From: Pseudomonas sp. | Lineage (GTDB): Bacteria > Pseudomonadota > Gammaproteobacteria > Pseudomonadales > Pseudomonadaceae | Direction of reading: 5' to 3' | Length of the DNA stretch: 60,287 nucleotides | Assembly: GCF_017744435.1 (NCBI RefSeq) | Contig: NZ_JAGIBG010000074.1 | Span: 1 to 60,287, forward strand | In this document: positions 1-8,010 of the stretch, one piece after another | How the letters are laid out: every line of letters starts with the position of its first letter | Position numbering within the stretch: the stretch's first letter is position 1 | Notes under the pieces: generated by a model | Seen by the model: only the letters and a program-made list of their open reading frames with translations | Told to the model about the DNA's origin: nothing | Databases searched by the model: none | Translations under genes and position numbers: made by a program

Positions 1-206
1 AAGCCTTCCATGACCTGGTGAATGCGCTGGAGCGGACCTGATCTTCAGCCTGTGCCGGCCTCTTCGCGGCTAAAGCCGCTCCCACAGGCACGCCACAGGC
101 TTCAAGGCGGGTGATATCCCTGTGGGAGCGGCTTTAGCCGCGAAGAGGCCGGCACAGGCTGAAGATCAGGTCCGCTCCAGCGCATTCACCAGGTCATGGA
201 AGGCTT
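1..206. repeat. Perfect 88-bp fold-back inverted repeat at the window edge
   Basis: Positions 1-88 are the exact reverse complement of 119-206, with a 30-base centre (89-118). The inner part of each arm is a REP element. The outer part repeats the last codons and stop of hsbA: the plus strand at 1-41 encodes the same C-terminal residues (AFHDLVNALERT, then stop) as the minus strand at 166-206. Natural REP pairs elsewhere in this window do not copy flanking coding sequence, so an assembly fold-back at a contig end is the likeliest explanation. A real inverted duplication cannot be excluded. Confidence 0.9.
51..156. repeat. REP pair, head to head
   Basis: Two opposed REP copies share the core GTGGGAGCGGCTTTAGCCGC and a GCGAAGAGGCC tail. 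Similar pairs occur at 15341, 24512, 29109, 37117 and 41318. This one lies at the 3' end of hsbA and sits inside the fold-back structure. Confidence 0.8.
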
Positions 207-648
207 CGCGGTTGGAGTCATTGAGCCCCATGAGAATCTTGTGCGCCTCCAGCACCTTGGAGCGCACCACATCCTCGTTCTGATCCTGCGATGGCAGGTC
301 GGTCAGGCACTCAGGGCGTGGCACCGGGCGGTCGACGATGTTGAACACCTGGTCGAAGCCCATGGATTGCAGCAGGCGCGAAATGTCCGGGTTGGTGGTG
401 ACCACGGTCGGCAACAGGCCAACCTTCTGCCGCGACAGGATCGACAGCTTGGCCAGCAGGCCCAAGGTGGTGCTGTCGATGCTTTCGGTTTCGGTCAGGT
501 CGATGACGATGGTCGAGAAGTTCAGCGCGGTGAAAATCTTCTCGATCGTCGCATCCAGCGCCGAACACAGGGTCAGGCGCACTTCACCGACGAATTTCAG
601 TACAAAGGTACCGCTCTGCTCGGCGAACTGGATTCTACCGGTACTCAT
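166..648 (-). CDS. hsbA: HsbA-type STAS anti-sigma factor antagonist
   Basis: A 160-residue protein with one STAS domain (about residues 8-100) and a short charged C-terminal tail. The loop ESIDSTTLGLL, starting at residue 55, matches the phospho-acceptor loop of SpoIIAA-like proteins; Ser56 or Ser59 is the likely phosphosite. Its start codon overlaps the hsbR stop by four bases (ATGA at 645-648), so the two are probably translationally coupled. In P. aeruginosa, HsbA (PA3347) is the output of the HptB-HsbR pathway and acts through FlgM or the cyclase HsbD to set motile or sessile behaviour. The assignment rests on length, domain and the hsbR neighbour. No flagellar gene is adjacent here, unlike P. 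aeruginosa. Confidence 0.88.
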   Translation of the reverse strand: MSTGRIQFAEQSGTFVLKFVGEVRLTLCSALDATIEKIFTALNFSTIVIDLTETESIDSTTLGLLAKLSILSRQKVGLLPTVVTTNPDISRLLQSMGFDQVFNIVDRPVPRPECLTDLPSQDQNEDVVRSKVLEAHKILMGLNDSNREAFHDLVNALERT

Positions 649-1883
649 TGAAGGTTCCTGCTCAACACCAATAGGGCGATATCATCCGGCATCTCCCCAA
701 GCGTAGCCAATCCGAATCGTTGGCGCAGCCCATCCAGGCTACCACCCGCTGCATTGACGATATCCGGCAAGGCAGCTTCTTTATCTTTGAGCGTATGCCC
801 TGGCAAAAGGTCCAGAATGCCATCGGACATCAGGCTCAGGCTGAACTGTGGTGGCAACTCGATCACCAGGTCCTGATAGGTCGCCTCGTCGAACAGCCCC
901 ACCGGCAGGCCGCGGCCTTCCAGATAGCGGGCCTGGCCCGGGGTATACAGCACCGGCAGCGGCAGATGGCCGCCCACGGCATAGGTCAGCAGGCCGGTTT
1001 CTTCGTCGATCACGCCACCGACCATGGTCACGTGCTTGCCCAGCTTGCAGTTGATCAGGCCGCGGTTGATGTGGCTGAGCACTTCCGAAGGCTTGAACTC
1101 GCGCAGCTTGCTGCTGCGCTTGAATTCGAACAACAGCCGTGTGGTCATGAACTTCAGCAACACCGTGACGAATGCTGACGACGCGCCGTGCCCGGAGACA
1201 TCGGCCAGGTAGAAGGCAATACGCCGCTCATCCACGCGGAAGTAGTCGGCGAAATCGCCCGACAGGTACAGCGACGGGATGATCTGGTGCTCGAACGTGA
1301 ACTCGCCGAGCTTCCAGGGGCTTTCCGGCAGCATGTTCATCTGCACCTGGCGACCGGCGGTCTGGTCCTCCTGCAACAGGTGCAGGCTGGCTTCCAGTTC
1401 ACGGTTGGCCGCTTCGAGCTTGTCGCGGTAGCGCTGGTTTTCCAGCACCAGGCGCGAACGGTCGAGCGCCCGACGTACCGAGTGCTCGAGCACGGCCAGG
1501 TCTTCCAGCGGCTTGATCAGGTAGTCGGCAGCGCCCAGGCGCAAGGCCTCGACCGCGTCGCTCATCACGCCGGCACCCGATACCACGATCACCGGCAACT
1601 GCGGTGCGCGCTCGCTGATCTGGCGGATCAGTTCGAGGCCGCCCATCTGCGGCATGCGCAGATCGCAGATCACGAGGTCGGGCTGGTGTTCTTCGAAGAC
1701 CTGGAGCCCCTGCTGGCCATTACCGGCCTGGAGGACGCTGAAGCCACTGTCTTCCAGATAGGCGGCGAGGCTCGCACGGACCACGTCGTCATCATCGATG
1801 ATCAGCAGCGTTGCACTGATTTTCTGCATGTGGGCGAACGGCGCCGATTTGGGTTGGTGCAGGGGCGTCTGCAAGGCTGACAT
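645..1883 (-). CDS. hsbR: HsbR-type response regulator with PP2C phosphatase domain
   Basis: A 412-residue protein. Receiver domain at about 25-140, with the acidic cluster IIDDDD, phospho-acceptor Asp74 in VICDLRMPQMGG and the conserved Lys in YLIKPL. A linker with coiled-coil character follows (about 145-180), then a PP2C/SpoIIE phosphatase domain (about 195-405) with FYLADVSGHGASSA and the metal-binding LMSDGILDLL. Phosphorylation by the HptB phosphorelay controls dephosphorylation of the STAS partner HsbA, encoded immediately downstream with an ATGA overlap. The chosen ATG has no strong ribosome site. An internal Met19 just before the receiver is possible, but the longer start leaves the domain intact either way. 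Confidence 0.88.
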   Translation of the reverse strand: MSALQTPLHQPKSAPFAHMQKISATLLIIDDDDVVRASLAAYLEDSGFSVLQAGNGQQGLQVFEEHQPDLVICDLRMPQMGGLELIRQISERAPQLPVIVVSGAGVMSDAVEALRLGAADYLIKPLEDLAVLEHSVRRALDRSRLVLENQRYRDKLEAANRELEASLHLLQEDQTAGRQVQMNMLPESPWKLGEFTFEHQIIPSLYLSGDFADYFRVDERRIAFYLADVSGHGASSAFVTVLLKFMTTRLLFEFKRSSKLREFKPSEVLSHINRGLINCKLGKHVTMVGGVIDEETGLLTYAVGGHLPLPVLYTPGQARYLEGRGLPVGLFDEATYQDLVIELPPQFSLSLMSDGILDLLPGHTLKDKEAALPDIVNAAGGSLDGLRQRFGLATLGEMPDDIALLVLSRNLQ

Positions 1884-2099
1884 CCAACTGCTGGAATACT
1901 CTGTGGTAACACTCTACTTGAGTTGTAGGCCAAGAACTCGGGCCAGGCAACCAGCAGAGGCAACTCGTAAGGCGCAGACGGTACTCCCATCCGCCTGGCG
2001 TTTCAAGCATACGTCGGTCGAGTTCGGTGCTCTTTACAGGGCAAATCACCGAGAGTTATAAGAATGCCAACCAGTACAACCTATTGGGAAGGATGCAGC

Positions 2100-2399
2100 A
2101 TGCCTCATACGCCCTCCAATCACAGCGAGAAACGCGATTTCATCCGCATGCGCATCGACACCGAGGTCAGCCTGCTGCATGAGGGGCAAGTCATCGCGGC
2201 GGTGTGCCTGGACCTTTCCAGCGGCGGCATGCAGGTGCAGGCGCCGCAGCAATTCAAGGTCGGTGACCACCTGGAGGTGCGCATCGACTCCGACCACCCC
2301 GCTCTCAAGGGCCTGCACGCCAGTACCGAGGTGGTGTGGATCGCCGATCAACCCGATGGGCAGCAGAAATTCGGCCTGCGCATCCTGGCCATGCATTGA
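2100..2399 (+). CDS. PilZ domain protein (canonical c-di-GMP-binding motifs)
   Basis: A 99-residue single PilZ domain. The RxxxR motif is seen in KRDFIRMR and the D-x-S-x-x-G motif in LDLSSGGMQV, so both halves of the c-di-GMP site are intact. The start at 2100 is chosen because a strong ribosome site (GGGAAGGA, 2086-2093) precedes it; an upstream in-frame ATG at 2064 has none. It is divergent from hsbRA across about 215 bp and ends at a terminator shared with the convergent mlaA. Single-domain PilZ proteins act as c-di-GMP adaptors. The target is unknown. Confidence 0.85.
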   Translation: MPHTPSNHSEKRDFIRMRIDTEVSLLHEGQVIAAVCLDLSSGGMQVQAPQQFKVGDHLEVRIDSDHPALKGLHASTEVVWIADQPDGQQKFGLRILAMH

Positions 2400-2407
2400 G
2401 CTGTAAC

Positions 2408-2436
2408 AAAAACGGCGACCCGAAGGTCGCCGTTTT
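2408..2436. terminator. Bidirectional intrinsic terminator between pilZ and mlaA
   Basis: Twelve-base stem AAAACGGCGACC with loop CGAA and T-rich ends on both strands, located between two convergent genes. Confidence 0.88.
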
Positions 2437-2450
2437 CATGCCTGCAAGGA

Positions 2451-3158
2451 TCAGAAGTCGTCTTCGACTTCGCCATCCTTGACCTTGAACTCGCGGTTCT
2501 GCAGGAAGGCATTGCGGATGAAGATGTACTTGTCACCCTGAATCAGCTTCTCGGCCGGCAGCAGGCTGGCCCGCGTATCGACCACGTTCAGGGCGAAGAT
2601 CGAGTTACGCACCGGCACATCGTTGATGTAGCGGTAGGGTTCGGTGTAGGTGTCCGGGTACTTGGCCAGGCCGTCACGCACGGTGCTCGGGCCAAGCAGC
2701 GGGATCACCACGTACGGACCGCTGGGCACGCCCCAGTGGCCGAGGGTCTGTCCGAAGTCTTCGTCGTTGCGCTGCAGGCCCATCTTGCTGCCCACATCGA
2801 AGAAGCCACCAATACCGAATACGGTATTGACGATCAGCCGCGCCGTATCGACGCCCGCCGCATGGGGCTTGAGTTGCAGCACGTCGTTGGCCAGGTTGGT
2901 GACATCACCGACGTTGTTGAACATGTTGTGGATGCCATCCTGCAAGAACTGCGGGGTGACCCACTGGTAGCCCTTGGCCAATGGCTTGAGGCCATAGGTG
3001 TCGATCGCATCGTTGAAACGGAAGATCGGGCGGTTGACCGCTTCCCAGGGATCTTCCTCGGTGGCGGCATGGGTGGCTGCCACGGGCGCCAGCAACAAGC
3101 TGGCGCAGACACAGGCCTGGGTGACTCGTTCGATCACACCGGCACCGATCCTACGCAT
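2451..3158 (-). CDS. mlaA: MlaA (VacJ) outer-membrane phospholipid-asymmetry protein
   Basis: A 235-residue precursor. The N-terminus MRRIGAGVIERVTQACVCAS leads into a hydrophobic stretch and an Ala-rich end, a secretion signal finishing near residue 32 (THAATEEDPWEA). The mature part shows the MlaA hallmarks DPWEAVNRPIFRFND, GGFFDVGSKMGL, and FGQTLGHWGVPSGPYVVIPL. MlaA sits in the outer membrane with porins and removes misplaced phospholipids from the outer leaflet, passing them to MlaC. The start at 3158 follows GGAGAAACATCT; a longer in-frame extension upstream has no ribosome site. The Mla ABC transporter genes are not in the window. Confidence 0.93.
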   Translation of the reverse strand: MRRIGAGVIERVTQACVCASLLLAPVAATHAATEEDPWEAVNRPIFRFNDAIDTYGLKPLAKGYQWVTPQFLQDGIHNMFNNVGDVTNLANDVLQLKPHAAGVDTARLIVNTVFGIGGFFDVGSKMGLQRNDEDFGQTLGHWGVPSGPYVVIPLLGPSTVRDGLAKYPDTYTEPYRYINDVPVRNSIFALNVVDTRASLLPAEKLIQGDKYIFIRNAFLQNREFKVKDGEVEDDF

Positions 3159-3347
3159 AGATGTTTCTCCATCGAATTTCTCGGTCGCAAGCGCAACGGG
3201 TGCGCTGCTGTAGGACGGCAGTATAGAGCCTTGTAGGCTGATAAACAGCTTTACACATTTTTGCTCAATAAATTGTGAACAACTGTTGCCCGTCACAGCA
3301 CGGTAACAATCGTCGAATAGCCTGCGGATTATTTCAGGGACGTTACC

Positions 3348-3911
3348 ATGCTCGCTGCACCCGCCATTACCGCTGTGCTGTTCGGCCTGCGCGGTTGCCT
3401 GGTCCAGGCTACCGACAGCAGCCCCCTGCCCGCCCCTGGCGCCCTCGAAACGCTGGCTGGCCTGCGCCATGCGCAGGTGCCGTGCATCTGGCTGGACGAC
3501 CTGAGCAGCCTGCAAAGCAGGCGCATTGCCAGTGTGTTACCCGATTGGCTGCCAGGTCATTCGGTCAACGGCGTACGCTGGCCGGCGCCAAACGCCTGTT
3601 GGCAGGCCTTGATGAGCCTGGACAGCGAACGCCTGGAAGGTTGCGTACTGGTCAGCGGTGAGCCAAAACTCCTGCAGTCAGGCCTCAACGCCGGCTTGTG
3701 GACAGTCGGCCTGGCGGCCTGCAACCCGTCGTGCGACCTCTCCTCCAGGCAATGGCAGGCCATGACCCAGCAGGAGCAGGATCAGGCCCGCGGCAAGGCC
3801 ACGCTGGCCCTGTTCAGCCTGGGCGTGCATTCAGTGATCGACCACCTCGATGAACTGGACACCTGCCTTGCCGACATCGCCCTGCGCTGCAGCAAGGGCG
3901 AAAAACCCTGA
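3348..3911 (+). CDS. Phosphonatase-like HAD protein lacking catalytic residues (probable pseudoenzyme)
   Basis: A 187-residue protein. The C-terminal half matches phosphonoacetaldehyde hydrolase relatives in segments such as SGLNAGLWTVGL and HSVIDHLDELDTCL. HAD enzymes need a nucleophile Asp in LFDxxG; here the segment is AVLFGLRGCLV, with Gly13 at that position. The metal-binding GD-x(3)-D segment is also replaced (VSGEPKLLQSGL). The fold is probably kept while hydrolysis is lost. It is divergent from mlaA and followed after about 120 bp by the DUF4404 gene on the same strand. Sequencing error would not explain two separate motif losses in an otherwise intact frame. Function unknown. Confidence 0.75.
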   Translation: MLAAPAITAVLFGLRGCLVQATDSSPLPAPGALETLAGLRHAQVPCIWLDDLSSLQSRRIASVLPDWLPGHSVNGVRWPAPNACWQALMSLDSERLEGCVLVSGEPKLLQSGLNAGLWTVGLAACNPSCDLSSRQWQAMTQQEQDQARGKATLALFSLGVHSVIDHLDELDTCLADIALRCSKGEKP

Positions 3912-4034
3912 CACAGCCCCATTGATGCGGATCATGCAAAGCGCCAGCGAGTGGATTACGCTAGGAGACAGGCGAGAACCTTTGCCGCTTCGCTGAGGTC
4001 CATGCCTTGCCAAGCCATTGATGGAGAACAGCCA

Positions 4035-4298
4035 ATGCCTGCCCGCGAATTGCAAGAGCGCTTGAACAGCCTGCGCGAGCAACTGGACCGCAACGTACCG
4101 CTTACGGATGAAGAACTGGCCGCCCTGCACGAAGAGGCCAGGCAGATCGAAGCGCAGTTGAAGCTCGAGGAAGCCACGCCGGACAACAACGTGGTCGATG
4201 GGGTGAACCTGGCGATCGAACGCTTCGAAGCCGACCACCCGGATTTGACCGCCACCCTGCGCAGCATTGCCAACTCGCTGCACAGCATGGGTATCTAG
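4035..4298 (+). CDS. DUF4404 family protein
   Basis: An 87-residue protein that is almost wholly helical, with a charged coiled-coil N-terminal half (MPARELQERLNSLREQLDRN, then alternating Glu/Leu) and a C-terminal segment LAIERFEADHPDLTATLRSI. This pattern and length fit the DUF4404 family of Pseudomonas. No signal peptide or membrane segment. The start at 4035 follows GGAG with normal spacing; an upstream in-frame ATG at 3951 lacks a site. Function unknown. Confidence 0.75.
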   Translation: MPARELQERLNSLREQLDRNVPLTDEELAALHEEARQIEAQLKLEEATPDNNVVDGVNLAIERFEADHPDLTATLRSIANSLHSMGI

Positions 4299-4304
4299 AC
4301 TGCC

Positions 4305-4323
4305 GGGGGCGCTTTGCGCCCCC
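4305..4323. terminator. GC hairpin between convergent DUF4404 gene and queF
   Basis: Stem GGGGGCGC, loop TTT, GCGCCCCC between two convergent genes. No long T-run on either side, so termination strength is uncertain. Confidence 0.55.
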
Positions 4324-4336
4324 AATTACACAGAAC

Positions 4337-5167
4337 TTACTGGCGAACCAGTCGCAGGTTCGCCGGGCTGATCGCCCCGGTGCTGCGGTATGGGTTGATA
4401 TCCAGCCCGCCGCGGCGCACATACCGCGCATACACGGTCAGGTGCTCTGGCTGCAGCAGGTTCTTCAAGTCCAGGTAGATCCGCTCCACGCACTGCTCAT
4501 GGAAGTCGGCGTGCTGGCGGAAGCTGATCAGGTAGGTCAGCAGGCTGGCATGGTCCAGCGCCCTGCCCTTGTACTCCACCACCACGCTCCCCCAATCCGG
4601 CTGGCCGGTCACCGGGCAGTTGGATTTGAGCAAGTGGCTGTGCACGGTCTCTTCGACCATGCGCTCCGGGTTGCAGCTCAGCAGTTCAGGCTGCGGCTGC
4701 TCGTAGTTGTCGATCGCCACATCCAGCGCATCGATGCACTGCCCAGGCAACGCCACTACGCCCTGGGCCTCTACTTCCGCCAGGGTGCGTACCTGCACAC
4801 CGACCGGCTTGCCAGCGGCGGCCGACAGGTCTTTCACCAGGCACGCCTGCAGCTCACCGATCGAGGCGAACTTGGTCTGGTTCAACGAGTTCAGGTAGAG
4901 CTTGAAGGACTTCGACTCGATGATGTTCGGCGAGTCGGCCGGAATGGCGAATTCACCGATGGCCACCACCGGCTTGCCCGAGGGCAGCAGCCACGACAGC
5001 TCGAAGCAGTTCCAGTAGTCCACGCCCTGCCACGGCAGGGTCTGGGCAGTCACGCCCAACTCTGCCCACTTGGCCGTGCGCGGGATCGGGAACAGCAGCG
5101 AAGGCGTGTAGGTGGCAATGTATTCGCTGGACTTGCCCAGCGGGGAATGTTCGGCGGCGGGATGCAT
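4337..5167 (-). CDS. queF: NADPH-dependent 7-cyano-7-deazaguanine reductase QueF
   Basis: A 276-residue protein of the long (two-lobe, YqcD-like) QueF class. It reduces preQ0 to preQ1 in queuosine biosynthesis, in the cytoplasm. The catalytic Cys and general-acid Asp lie in LKSNCPVTGQPDWGS (about residues 190-204), and the substrate or NADPH loop is ESKSFKLYLNSLNQTKF. The start ATG at 5167 follows AGGTCAG. It is downstream of the cupredoxin gene on the same strand with a 68-bp gap, so it could be cotranscribed, though no functional link is evident. Confidence 0.95.
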   Translation of the reverse strand: MHPAAEHSPLGKSSEYIATYTPSLLFPIPRTAKWAELGVTAQTLPWQGVDYWNCFELSWLLPSGKPVVAIGEFAIPADSPNIIESKSFKLYLNSLNQTKFASIGELQACLVKDLSAAAGKPVGVQVRTLAEVEAQGVVALPGQCIDALDVAIDNYEQPQPELLSCNPERMVEETVHSHLLKSNCPVTGQPDWGSVVVEYKGRALDHASLLTYLISFRQHADFHEQCVERIYLDLKNLLQPEHLTVYARYVRRGGLDINPYRSTGAISPANLRLVRQ

Positions 5168-5235
5168 GGAAACTGACCTGGAGGTTCGAAATTGCCTCTA
5201 GTCTACCGGTTTTGCACCCCGCCTTGGAGTGCCAG

Positions 5236-5763
5236 TCACTCGATGGTCAGCTCCCCGACCATACCGGCCTGATAATGCCCCGGCACGTTGCAGGCGAACT
5301 CGATCGGCGCCGACTTGCGGAAGGTCCAGGTCAGCTCGGCGCGCTGGCCAGGTTGCACCAGCACGGTGTTGCCAGCGTCGTGACCATGGGCACCGTGGTC
5401 CATCGGCTTGGCGGGCGCGTGGCCCATCTGCGAATGGTCCATGCCCTCATGCTGCATGGCCGCGTTGTACATCTTGCCCTGCATGGCGATCATTTCTTTC
5501 TGGTGCTCGGCATGCATGGCCTTGTCACCGAGGTTGAATTCATGGGGCAGCTTGCCCTCGTTGATCACCACGAAACGCACGGTCTCGCCCGCCTTTACAT
5601 GCAGGTTCTTGGGCTCGAAGGCGATGTCCTTGAGCACGACCTCGACGGTGCGAGTGGCCTTGACTGCCGGGGCGGGCTCGCCGAAAGCGAAGGTTTTCGC
5701 CTCGCCGGCCAGGGTAGGCAGGCTGACCAAGGCCAACGCGGCGGCAATGAACAGGTGTTTCAT
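5236..5763 (-). CDS. Periplasmic cupredoxin with Met/His-rich loop, probable copper-binding protein
   Basis: A 175-residue precursor with a signal peptide ending near residue 20 (LVSLPTLAGEA). The rest is a plastocyanin-like domain: copper ligand His74 in KLPHEF, and the C-terminal ligand loop Cys158, His163, Met168 in CNVPGHYQAGM. Between the first ligand and the C-terminal strand is a loop of about 50 residues (81-129) rich in Met and His (HEGMDHSQMGH, MDHGAHGHD), which looks like an additional copper site. It is divergent from copRS with a CopR-type box between them, so it is probably copper induced. The start at 5763 follows TGGAGTCATC. Exact role, carrier or scavenger, is inferred. Confidence 0.85.
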   Translation of the reverse strand: MKHLFIAAALALVSLPTLAGEAKTFAFGEPAPAVKATRTVEVVLKDIAFEPKNLHVKAGETVRFVVINEGKLPHEFNLGDKAMHAEHQKEMIAMQGKMYNAAMQHEGMDHSQMGHAPAKPMDHGAHGHDAGNTVLVQPGQRAELTWTFRKSAPIEFACNVPGHYQAGMVGELTIE

Positions 5764-5834
5764 GATGACTCCAAAATCACAGCGGGATGAGACCACTCTA
5801 GAAAGGCACGGCTGGCGGTTAGCTGACGGGAAGA

Positions 5835-5848
5835 TTACAACTTTGTCA
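5835..5848. promoter_or_regulatory. CopR/CusR-type operator between cupredoxin and copR
   Basis: TTACAACTTTGTCA matches the TGACAA-N2-TTGTCA cop/cus box at all fixed positions but one. The surrounding 22 bp (5831-5852) is an imperfect palindrome beginning AAG and ending CTT. It lies in the 181-bp divergent region, placed to control either gene. Confidence 0.65.
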
Positions 5849-5944
5849 GCTTGGGCGAGGCTCGAGTTAGTCACGTATCATTTCAGCCATTACGTCACCC
5901 GCTCCCACATGGGACCGCGTCAACCCTCTGATTGTGGATTGAGC

Positions 5945-6625
5945 ATGAAACTGCTGATCGTCGAAGACCAGGCCCGCACCGGCCAGTACCTCAGCCAGGG
6001 CCTGAGCGAAGCCGGCTTCGCCACCGAACTGGCCACCGACGGCGAGACTGGCCAGTACCTGGCCCTGACCGGCGACCACGACCTGCTGATCCTCGACGTG
6101 ATGCTGCCCGGGCGTGACGGCTGGCAGATTCTGCAGGCCGTGCGCACTGCCGGGCTGGATACCCCGGTGCTGTTCCTCACCGCCCGCGACGCCGTCGAAG
6201 ACCGCGTGCACGGCCTGGAACTGGGCGCCGACGATTACCTGGTCAAGCCCTTCGCCTTCTCCGAACTGCTGGCCCGGGTACGCAGCCTGCTGCGCCGCGG
6301 CGCCAGCCCCAGCCAGGACACCACCCTGACCCTGGCCGACCTGCGCCTGGACCTGATCCGCCGCCGCGCCGAACGGGCCGGTACACGCATCGACCTGACT
6401 GCCAAGGAGTTCGCCCTGCTCGAACTGCTGCTGCGCCGCCAGGGCGAGGTGCTGCCCAAATCGCTGATTGCCTCGCAAGTGTGGGACATGAACTTCGACA
6501 GCGACACCAACGTGATCGAAGTGGCGGTACGCCGCCTGCGCCTGAAGATCGACGACCCACACCCGAACAAGCTGATCCATACCGTGCGCGGCATGGGCTA
6601 CGTGCTCGAAGAGCGCCAGGACTGA
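5945..6625 (+). CDS. copR: OmpR-family heavy-metal response regulator (CopR-like)
   Basis: A 226-residue regulator. Receiver domain 1-118 with the acidic VEDQ segment, phospho-acceptor Asp in LLILDVMLPGRDG (about residue 51) and Lys in DYLVKPFAF. Winged-helix DNA-binding domain about 125-223, with VIEVAVRRLRLKID and the C-terminal TVRGMGYVLEE. Members of the CopR/CusR/CzcR/IrlR group share this architecture. It is followed by its kinase with a one-base stop/start overlap (TGATG) and sits opposite a copper protein gene behind a cop-like box, which supports copper over other metals. Metal specificity cannot be proved from sequence. Confidence 0.85.
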   Translation: MKLLIVEDQARTGQYLSQGLSEAGFATELATDGETGQYLALTGDHDLLILDVMLPGRDGWQILQAVRTAGLDTPVLFLTARDAVEDRVHGLELGADDYLVKPFAFSELLARVRSLLRRGASPSQDTTLTLADLRLDLIRRRAERAGTRIDLTAKEFALLELLLRRQGEVLPKSLIASQVWDMNFDSDTNVIEVAVRRLRLKIDDPHPNKLIHTVRGMGYVLEERQD

Positions 6626-7968
6626 TGCGCCGGCTTTCCCTCGGCACGCGCCTGGCACTGCTGTTTGCTGCCTGTACCGCCACCGTGTCGCTGGGTGCGG
6701 GGCTGCTGTTCAACCGTGCCAGCGAGCAGCATTTCGTCGAACTGGACCAGCAACTGCTGGAATCGCGCCTGTCCCCGTTTCGCAGCCAGCTTGCCGGCCT
6801 GAAGGGCCCTGACCAACTGCAAAGCCGCTTGCCAGCCCTGCGCAACGAGCTCAGCCACCAGGCTGACCTGGCGCTGCGCATCGATGGCCGCGACGGCGCA
6901 ATCTGGTTTGCCAGCCGCGACGGCCTGCCAGGCACACCATCAACGCCAGGGTTGACGACCTTGCACGCAGACGGCGTCGATTATCGGAGCCTGGCAGTGT
7001 CGGCGGACGCTCAGACGGCTGCGCAACTGACGCTGTTTCTCGATATCACCCATCACCAGCACTTCCTGCAAGGCATGCAGCGCTTGATCTGGCTCACCGT
7101 CGGGCTCTCAGCCCTGACCACTGCCCTGCTGGGTGCCTGGGCCGCGCGCAGCGGCCTGCGCCCCCTGCGCCAGATGGGCCAGGTAGCCGCCAGTGTGTCA
7201 GCGCGCTCACTGACCACGCGACTGCCAGTGGCACAAATGCCTGAGGAGCTGGCAGAGCTGGCCACTACGGTCAACGCCATGCTGCAACGCCTGGATGACG
7301 CCTTCCAGCGCCTGTCGGCCTTCTCCGCCGACATCGCCCACGAGCTGCGCACGCCGCTGTCCAACCTGCTGACCCACACCCAGGTCACCCTCACCCGCCC
7401 GCGCAGCCTGGAGGAGTACCGCGAGGCACTGCATGGCAACCTCGAGGAGCTGCTGTGGATGGCGCAGATGATCAACGACATGCTGTTCCTCGCCAAGGCC
7501 GACCACGGCCTGCTGGTGCCGGGGCAGGCGGCACTGGCCCTGCACGATGACGTGGATGCACTGCTGGAGTATTACGCGCCGTTGGCCGAGGACAATGAGG
7601 TGCACTTGCTGCGCGAAGGCGAGGCGGTATTGCAGGGGGACCGGCATATGCTGCGCCGGGCCCTTTCCAATCTGCTCGACAATGCCTTGCGCTTTACGCC
7701 GGCGGGCGGGCAGATACGGGTGACGCTGGAGCCGGGGTTGCGGATTTGCGTGGCCAATACCGGAGCGGCAATCGAAGCGGCGGCGTTACCGCGCCTGTTT
7801 GATCGTTTCTACCGGGTGGACCCGGCGCGGCGGGAAGGGAGCAGTGAACATGCCGGGTTGGGATTGGCGATTACCCGGTCGATCGTGCAGGCCCATGGCG
7901 GGAGTATTTGGGCGGAATGTCAGGACGGTTGGACGCGTTTCGTGATGGAACTGCCTGAAACTCGGTGA
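6625..7968 (+). CDS. copS: Heavy-metal sensor histidine kinase (CopS-like)
   Basis: A 447-residue membrane kinase. First membrane segment at about residues 10-30, a periplasmic sensor of about 125 residues, second membrane segment about 155-178, then HAMP. The dimerisation and phosphorylation domain carries the H-box SADIAHELRTPLSNL; the ATPase domain shows the N-box LLDNALRFTPAGG and the G-boxes (CVANTGAAI, HAGLGLAITRSIVQAHGG). The start overlaps the copR stop by one base. A strong hairpin follows the stop. It fits the CusS/CopS family (TIGR01386 type). The periplasmic domain has no obvious Cys or Met cluster. Confidence 0.85.
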   Translation: MRRLSLGTRLALLFAACTATVSLGAGLLFNRASEQHFVELDQQLLESRLSPFRSQLAGLKGPDQLQSRLPALRNELSHQADLALRIDGRDGAIWFASRDGLPGTPSTPGLTTLHADGVDYRSLAVSADAQTAAQLTLFLDITHHQHFLQGMQRLIWLTVGLSALTTALLGAWAARSGLRPLRQMGQVAASVSARSLTTRLPVAQMPEELAELATTVNAMLQRLDDAFQRLSAFSADIAHELRTPLSNLLTHTQVTLTRPRSLEEYREALHGNLEELLWMAQMINDMLFLAKADHGLLVPGQAALALHDDVDALLEYYAPLAEDNEVHLLREGEAVLQGDRHMLRRALSNLLDNALRFTPAGGQIRVTLEPGLRICVANTGAAIEAAALPRLFDRFYRVDPARREGSSEHAGLGLAITRSIVQAHGGSIWAECQDGWTRFVMELPETR

Positions 7969-7970
7969 AA

Positions 7971-7995
7971 TTGGGGGGCGCAAAGCGCCCCCCAA
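7971..7995. terminator. Terminator hairpin between copS and lolE
   Basis: Eleven-base stem TTGGGGGGCGC with AAA loop, between two convergent genes. Confidence 0.75.
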
Positions 7996-8010
7996 GATCT
8001 CAAGCAAACA

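Noticed and set aside
1..41. A second, plus-strand partial gene ending AFHDLVNALERT
   Set aside because: It is the mirror copy of the hsbA end within the fold-back repeat.
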